From: Myceligenerans pegani
Lineage (GTDB): Bacteria; Actinomycetota; Actinomycetes; Actinomycetales; Cellulomonadaceae
Assembly (NCBI RefSeq): GCF_014892515.1
Contig: NZ_JADBGR010000093.1
Span: 18,108 to 82,107 of the forward strand
Length of the DNA stretch: 64,000 nt
Direction of reading: 5' to 3'
Shown piece by piece: positions 60,090 to 64,000 of the stretch (position 1 is the first letter of the stretch; every line of letters begins with the position of its first letter). The position numbers and the translations under genes are program-made. The notes beneath the pieces are model-generated. The model had not been told where the DNA came from and did not search any database. It worked only from the letters and a program-made list of their open reading frames with translations.

Positions 60090-61976
60090 GTGTCCGTCTC
60101 GCCCCTGGTGACCCCGTCCTCCGCTCCGAACCTCGATGTCTCGTTGATCCGTGCCCTGCGCGGTGACCTCGACGCGGCCGACTACCACGTCGACGGTGTC
60201 GAGGACCTGCTCGGGCCCGTGGCCGCGGCGGCGCTGCATCGCGAGCAGGTGCTGCCCGCGCGCCGGGTCGTCCAGCCCGCCGCCACCAGGGACCCGCGCG
60301 CCACACTCGTCTCGCTCTTCCTGCTCGGCGGCGTGGTCCCGCGGGCCGGGCTCGACCGCGCCCTGCCCGCCACCGGCACCTCCGGCGCGGAGCGCCTCGG
60401 CCTGGTCCGTTCCGCCGGCCAGGAGCCCGACGACGACGTCCGCGCCGCCGTCGATCTGCGCCCCTACGTCGCCACCGACGCGTCGGGCGACGTGCGCTGG
60501 TGGCTGGCCTCCGACCTGGGCGAACTGGCGACCGGCTCCCGGCTCTCCGCCGACCACGTGCTCGGTGCCGGTGGTGCCTCCCTCACGCTCGCACAGGTCA
60601 CCACGCGCAAGCCCGTCGCCCGCGCGCTGGACCTCGGCACCGGCTGCGGGATCCAGGCCCTGCACGCCGCGCGGCACGCGGGCGTGGTCGTCGCCACCGA
60701 CATCTCGCGCCGCGCCCTCGCGTACACGGCGTTCAACGCGGCCCTCAACCTCGACGACGACAGTGCGCCCGGCGACCGCGGTGCGCTCGGTGGGGGCGCG
60801 CCCGGTGGTGGGTCCGACGCCGGCCGTGCGCCTGACGGTGGCCCCGCGGTCGACGGCCGCCCCGCGGTCGGCGAGGGTGTGCCGGGTGGTATGCCCGGTG
60901 GCACCGGGCATCTTGACCTGCGACACGGCTCCATGCTCGAGCCCGTCGAGGGCGAGCAGTTCGACCTGGTGGTGTCGAACCCGCCGTTCGTCATCACGCC
61001 GCACACCGGTCCCGCCGGCGCGGCGGTGCGGGAGGCGCTCGGGGACTACGAGTACCGCGACGGCGGCCGGGCCGGCGACGACCTGGTCCGCGACCTGGTC
61101 ACGGGCATCGGCCGGGTACTGGCGCCGGGCGGCGTCGCGCAACTGCTCGTGAACTGGGAGCACCGGCGCGGCCAGGAATGGGAGGAACGCGTCGGCGCGT
61201 GGCTGGACGAGGCGTACGGGCGGTACGGGCTGGACGGCTGGGTGATCCAGCGCGAGGTCCTCGATCCCGCCGAGTACGCGGAGACCTGGATCCGGGACGG
61301 CGGTACCACCCCGGATCGCGAGCCCGAGGTCTGGGCGGCCGCGTACGAGGCGTGGCTCGACGACTTCGCGTCCCGCGAGGTCGAGGCCGTAGGTTTCGGG
61401 ATCGTGACGCTGCGGCGTCCCGGCGCCGTCGCTCGCGACGCGGGCGACGGGCCGGACGGCGCCGACGGCGTCGCGGCCGACCGGCCGAGCGAGGCCGGCA
61501 TCTCCGCGGACAGTGGGTCGACGGAGGCCGACGACGTCGTCCGCGGTGGCCGGGAAAGGCTGCGCCGCCTGGAGGAACACGGCGGATCGGTGCGGCAGCC
61601 GCTGGGGGATCACCTCGGCGCGGTGCTCGCCGCGCATGCATGGCTCGCCGCGCGCAGTGACGACGATGTGGCGGTAACCCGCCTCGTTTCGGCCGCGGAT
61701 GTCACGGAGGAAAGGTATCTGACACCTGGATCGGCCGATCCGAACATCGTGATCCTGCGGCAGGGCGACGGGCTGGGCCGAGGCGTGCAGGCGTCGTCGC
61801 CGCTCGCCGCGCTCGCCGGAGCGTGTGACGGAGAGCTGACCGTCGGCCAGATTATCGGCGCGCTGGCGGCGCTCTTCGAGGTCCCGGCGGACGATCTCAG
61901 GGCCGAGCTGCTTCCCGCCGTGCGCGGTCTCGTCCTGGACGGCTTCCTCGTCCCGGCGGCGAACGCCGACGCGTGA
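60090..61976 (+). CDS. Multidomain methyltransferase (DUF7059/DUF7782 type)
   Basis: A 628-residue protein, start GTG 60090 with GGGAAG 8 bases upstream. Residues 1-135 are an N-terminal DUF7059-like domain (LIRALRGDLDAADYHVDGVEDLLG). Residues about 150-380 are a class I methyltransferase with motif I LDLGTGCGIQALHAARHAG and catalytic NPPF in VVSNPPFVITP, as in N5-glutamine or N6-adenine methyltransferases. A Gly/Asp/Ala insert at about 225-265 interrupts the fold. Residues about 490-628 are a C-terminal winged-helix-like DUF7782 (LVLDGFLVPA). The substrate is not known; the NPPF motif favours methylation of a planar nitrogen. Confidence 0.88.
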   Translation: MSVSPLVTPSSAPNLDVSLIRALRGDLDAADYHVDGVEDLLGPVAAAALHREQVLPARRVVQPAATRDPRATLVSLFLLGGVVPRAGLDRALPATGTSGAERLGLVRSAGQEPDDDVRAAVDLRPYVATDASGDVRWWLASDLGELATGSRLSADHVLGAGGASLTLAQVTTRKPVARALDLGTGCGIQALHAARHAGVVVATDISRRALAYTAFNAALNLDDDSAPGDRGALGGGAPGGGSDAGRAPDGGPAVDGRPAVGEGVPGGMPGGTGHLDLRHGSMLEPVEGEQFDLVVSNPPFVITPHTGPAGAAVREALGDYEYRDGGRAGDDLVRDLVTGIGRVLAPGGVAQLLVNWEHRRGQEWEERVGAWLDEAYGRYGLDGWVIQREVLDPAEYAETWIRDGGTTPDREPEVWAAAYEAWLDDFASREVEAVGFGIVTLRRPGAVARDAGDGPDGADGVAADRPSEAGISADSGSTEADDVVRGGRERLRRLEEHGGSVRQPLGDHLGAVLAAHAWLAARSDDDVAVTRLVSAADVTEERYLTPGSADPNIVILRQGDGLGRGVQASSPLAALAGACDGELTVGQIIGALAALFEVPADDLRAELLPAVRGLVLDGFLVPAANADA

Positions 61977-62121
61977 AGCCGGGGTGAACGGCCGTCATCG
62001 TCGACACTCGGTTTCACCCGGAGTGGGGTCTGTTTCCGGCGTGTAACGGCGGGTGGCGGGCATCCGCCAATTGACTCCAGTCACAAGACAGGGGCTGGTA
62101 TTGACGATTATTTTCCATCCC

Positions 62122-63075
62122 GTGGAACTCGACTTGCGCCACCTGCGGATGGTGGTCGCCGTCGCCGAGTCCGGGAGCGTGACCAAGGCCGCCGCTGTCC
62201 TTGGCATCGCGCAGCCGGCTCTGACGGCGCAGCTGAACCGCATCGACCGTGCTTTGGGCGGGAGCGTCTTCGTGCGTGACCGCAACGGCGCGCGCTCGAC
62301 CGAGCTCGGCGACCTGGTACTGCGCCATGCCCGCGTCCTGCTGCCCGCCATGGCCACGCTCACCGACGATGTTCAACGACTGGTCAACTCCTCGGATAAT
62401 GATCCCGGCGCGCTGCGGGTCGGTGTCGCCGGCAGCGGGCTCGGCGGGCTCTTCGTCAACCGGCTGCACTCGGCCTTGCCCGGCGCCGAGGTCACCACCG
62501 TGCTCCCCCGGGGCGGTGGCGATCTCAGCGGCGCCCTCGCGTGCGGCACGATCGAGCTCGCCGTCACGGGGATGTGCTCCGACGCACCACCTCCGGCCTC
62601 CGAATCGGTGACATGGACGCGGGTGAGCACCGATCCGCTGTTCGTCCTGCTGCACGAGAGGCACGAGTACGCCGACAAACCCGAGGTCACGCTCGCCGAA
62701 CTGGCGGAGGAGCAGTGGCTCAGCGTGCCCGATCACAGCTGCCTCGAATCCTGCTTCGTGTCGGCCTGCGTGCGCGCGGGTTTCGCCCCGAGCGCGGTCG
62801 GCGAGGCCGACTGGACCACGGCCGTCGACCAGGTCCGGACCGGTCGCGCGGTCGCACTCGTGGAGCCGGGACAGCCCGACCCGCCCGGGGTGCGGGCGGT
62901 GCCGCTCACCGGGGCGCCGCTGCGCCGCACCCACTACCTCGGGTGGCGCCGCGACGTGCGCGGACTGCTCGACACGGAGCTGATCGAGGACGCCGCGTTC
63001 CGTGCTCACCGGGACGCCGTGGCGCGGAGCCCGCAGTACGGCCTGTGGTTGGAGCGCCATCCGAACATCGGGTGA
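62122..63075 (+). CDS. LysR-family transcriptional regulator
   Basis: A regulator of 317 residues. I use GTG 62122, preceded at 7 bases by TATTTT, which suggests a leaderless start; TTG 62101 with AGGGG upstream is an alternative. The helix-turn-helix is LRHLRMVVAVAESGSVTKAAAVLGIAQPALTAQLNRIDRALGGSVFVRD (about 5-53). The effector domain (about 90-300) is periplasmic-binding-protein-like: LRVGVAGSGLGGLFVNRLH and ELAVTGMCSDAPP. There is no divergent metabolic gene next to it, so its targets are not apparent. A T-N11-A type site may lie in 62060-62120. Confidence 0.92.
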   Translation: MELDLRHLRMVVAVAESGSVTKAAAVLGIAQPALTAQLNRIDRALGGSVFVRDRNGARSTELGDLVLRHARVLLPAMATLTDDVQRLVNSSDNDPGALRVGVAGSGLGGLFVNRLHSALPGAEVTTVLPRGGGDLSGALACGTIELAVTGMCSDAPPPASESVTWTRVSTDPLFVLLHERHEYADKPEVTLAELAEEQWLSVPDHSCLESCFVSACVRAGFAPSAVGEADWTTAVDQVRTGRAVALVEPGQPDPPGVRAVPLTGAPLRRTHYLGWRRDVRGLLDTELIEDAAFRAHRDAVARSPQYGLWLERHPNIG

Positions 63076-63079
63076 CGGA

Positions 63080-63150
63080 CCCGCCCGGGGCGGCACGCCC
63101 GCCTGGCGCGGCACGATGCCCAGGGCGGCACACATACCCAGGGCGGCGAG
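63080..63150. repeat. Degenerate GGGCGGCAC tandem array
   Basis: About four copies of a roughly 20-bp unit ending GGGCGGCAC/GCGGCAC fill the gap between the LysR gene and the convergent membrane-protein gene. No terminator hairpin is clear. Confidence 0.4.
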
Positions 63151-63206
63151 TTCGCCCGGACGGCGCGCGCGTCGGGCGGCGCTCCCGGCCGGGGCGGTGC
63201 CCTTCG

Positions 63207-64000
63207 TCAGGCGTTGCAGTTGGCGTTCACATATCGCGTGATGCGCTTGCTGGTCGCGATCATGTCGTCGGTGTCGACCTTGGTGGAGGCGATCTGGGCG
63301 GCCTCCGCGATCCCCTCGGCGTCACCGGCCTTCTCCGCCTCGAGGGCGTCGGCGACGGTGGCGTAGAACGCGTGGGCGGCAGCCCAGTCGTCGGCGATGC
63401 CCTCGGGGACGTCGACCGAGGCCATCGCGTCCCGCGCCTCGATGAAACCGGCGCGCACGGACGCCGGCTCGTCCTCGGAGATCCCCGTCTGCGCGTTGGC
63501 CGCCTTCGTCCAGGCGGTCTGCGCGGCCGCGCACTGCTGCGGGGTCGCCGCCGCGAGGTTCTTCCCGGAATCGAAGTAGTTGGTGGTCCAGCCGACGCCG
63601 AGCCCCAGAACGACGGCCACCACCGCGGCCACGATCAGCACGGTGGGCCTGTCGGCGGCTTTCGGCAACCCCTTGGCCAGGATGCGACGCACCCGCTTGC
63701 CGGACAGCCTCCTGCCGGACGGCTTCGCCGATCCCGCCGTGACCGAGCGGCCCCGGGGGCGAGCCCCGGCCCTGCCGCCGCGCTTCTCCCGCCCGCCGGG
63801 TGTGACGGGACCACCGAGCGCGCCGGACCCACCGGGCGTGACGGACTCACCGGGCGTGACGGACTCACCGGGTGTGACGGCCCCACCGAGCGCGGCGGAT
63901 CCGCCAGGCGCACCGGCCTCACCGGCCGCAGCGGCAGCGGACCTGCGCCCGGGCGTCCCCGAGGTCGACCGGCGCGCGGCGCGGCCCCCGGCAGAATCCG
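63207..64000 (-). CDS. Single-span membrane protein with repeat-rich N-terminus (partial at window edge)
   Basis: A frame reading left from the window edge to 63207, at least 264 residues; the true start is outside the window. No in-frame ATG/GTG/TTG exists between 64000 and GTG 63692, yet the frame stays open, so I treat it as one gene. The cytoplasmic part is Gly/Ala/Ser/Arg-rich, with repeats of VTPGES or VTPGG (18-bp period at about 63800-63880). The basic RRLSGKRVRRILAKG precedes one membrane helix (TVLIVAAVVAVVLGLGVGW), and an external helical domain (QCAAAQTAWTKAANAQ to ITRYVNANCNA) closes it with two Cys. I do not recognise the family. Confidence 0.7.
   Translation of the reverse strand, partial: DSAGGRAARRSTSGTPGRRSAAAAAGEAGAPGGSAALGGAVTPGESVTPGESVTPGGSGALGGPVTPGGREKRGGRAGARPRGRSVTAGSAKPSGRRLSGKRVRRILAKGLPKAADRPTVLIVAAVVAVVLGLGVGWTTNYFDSGKNLAAATPQQCAAAQTAWTKAANAQTGISEDEPASVRAGFIEARDAMASVDVPEGIADDWAAAHAFYATVADALEAEKAGDAEGIAEAAQIASTKVDTDDMIATSKRITRYVNANCNA

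Overview
The window is very GC-rich DNA with strong third-position G/C bias, many GTG and some TTG starts, 1-4 base stop/start overlaps (ATGA, GTGA) inside operons and a few probably leaderless genes. This points to a high-GC actinobacterium. Gene content (RICIN-GH43 glycosidase, K+-independent H+-pyrophosphatase, CpaE/TadA helicase-neighbourhood genes, SigE-family ECF factors) fits the Cellulomonadaceae/Promicromonosporaceae; the family is an inference, not a proof. About fifty genes are supported. No rRNA, tRNA, CRISPR array, insertion sequence or prophage was seen.

Layout. 1-4.6 kb: a secreted GH43 glycosidase with LacI-type operator candidates, and acetyl-CoA synthetase behind a CRP-type site. 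5.1-9.6 kb: a GntR regulator with a thiamine-diphosphate enzyme of unknown substrate, an AlkZ/YcaQ-like winged-helix protein and a methyltransferase. 9.7-14.4 kb: lower phenylacetate pathway genes (paaF, paaZ, paaR, paaG) with two matching TetR operators. 14.5-20.5 kb: a compact Tad/Flp-type locus (HAD-IB phosphatase, CpaE-like, TadA, a fused TadB-TadC protein, a pilin-like peptide, TadE, and a TadG-like protein fused to a VanY/M15B peptidase). 20.5-23.8 kb: an ABC exporter with its small XRE regulator, and a DUF2797 protein. 24.2-26.2 kb: a TPP riboswitch and thiC. 26.3-33.2 kb: an internally duplicated membrane protein, a frameshifted pilin-like remnant, an MmyB-type regulator, a DECH helicase of the MrfA type and a glycerophosphodiester phosphodiesterase.

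33.3-47.3 kb is one functional block for nitrate assimilation. Leftward, moeA-mobA-DUF6457 supply molybdenum cofactor. Rightward, narK imports nitrate, a molybdopterin nitrate reductase and its flavin/[2Fe-2S] partner make nitrite, nirBD make ammonium, and cobA plus a hemD-winged-helix fusion make siroheme for NirB. A GlnR-like array of half-sites lies in the divergent gap.

47.5-53.2 kb carries two paralogous SigE-family sigma/membrane-protein pairs flanking a zinc-ribbon protein, a frameshifted XRE regulator and its small partner. 53.2-64.0 kb holds an M18 aminopeptidase, a zinc-ribbon/XRE/TPR regulator with a HAD hydrolase, H+-pyrophosphatase, a multidomain methyltransferase, a LysR regulator and a membrane protein cut by the window edge.

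A recurring theme is short in-frame tandem repeats and palindromes in linkers and N-termini (Tad locus, moeA, mobA, sigma partner, edge gene). The most unusual items are the TadG-VanY fusion, the palindromic element inside mobA, the 8-bp duplication that breaks a pilin-like frame, and the paired sigma modules.
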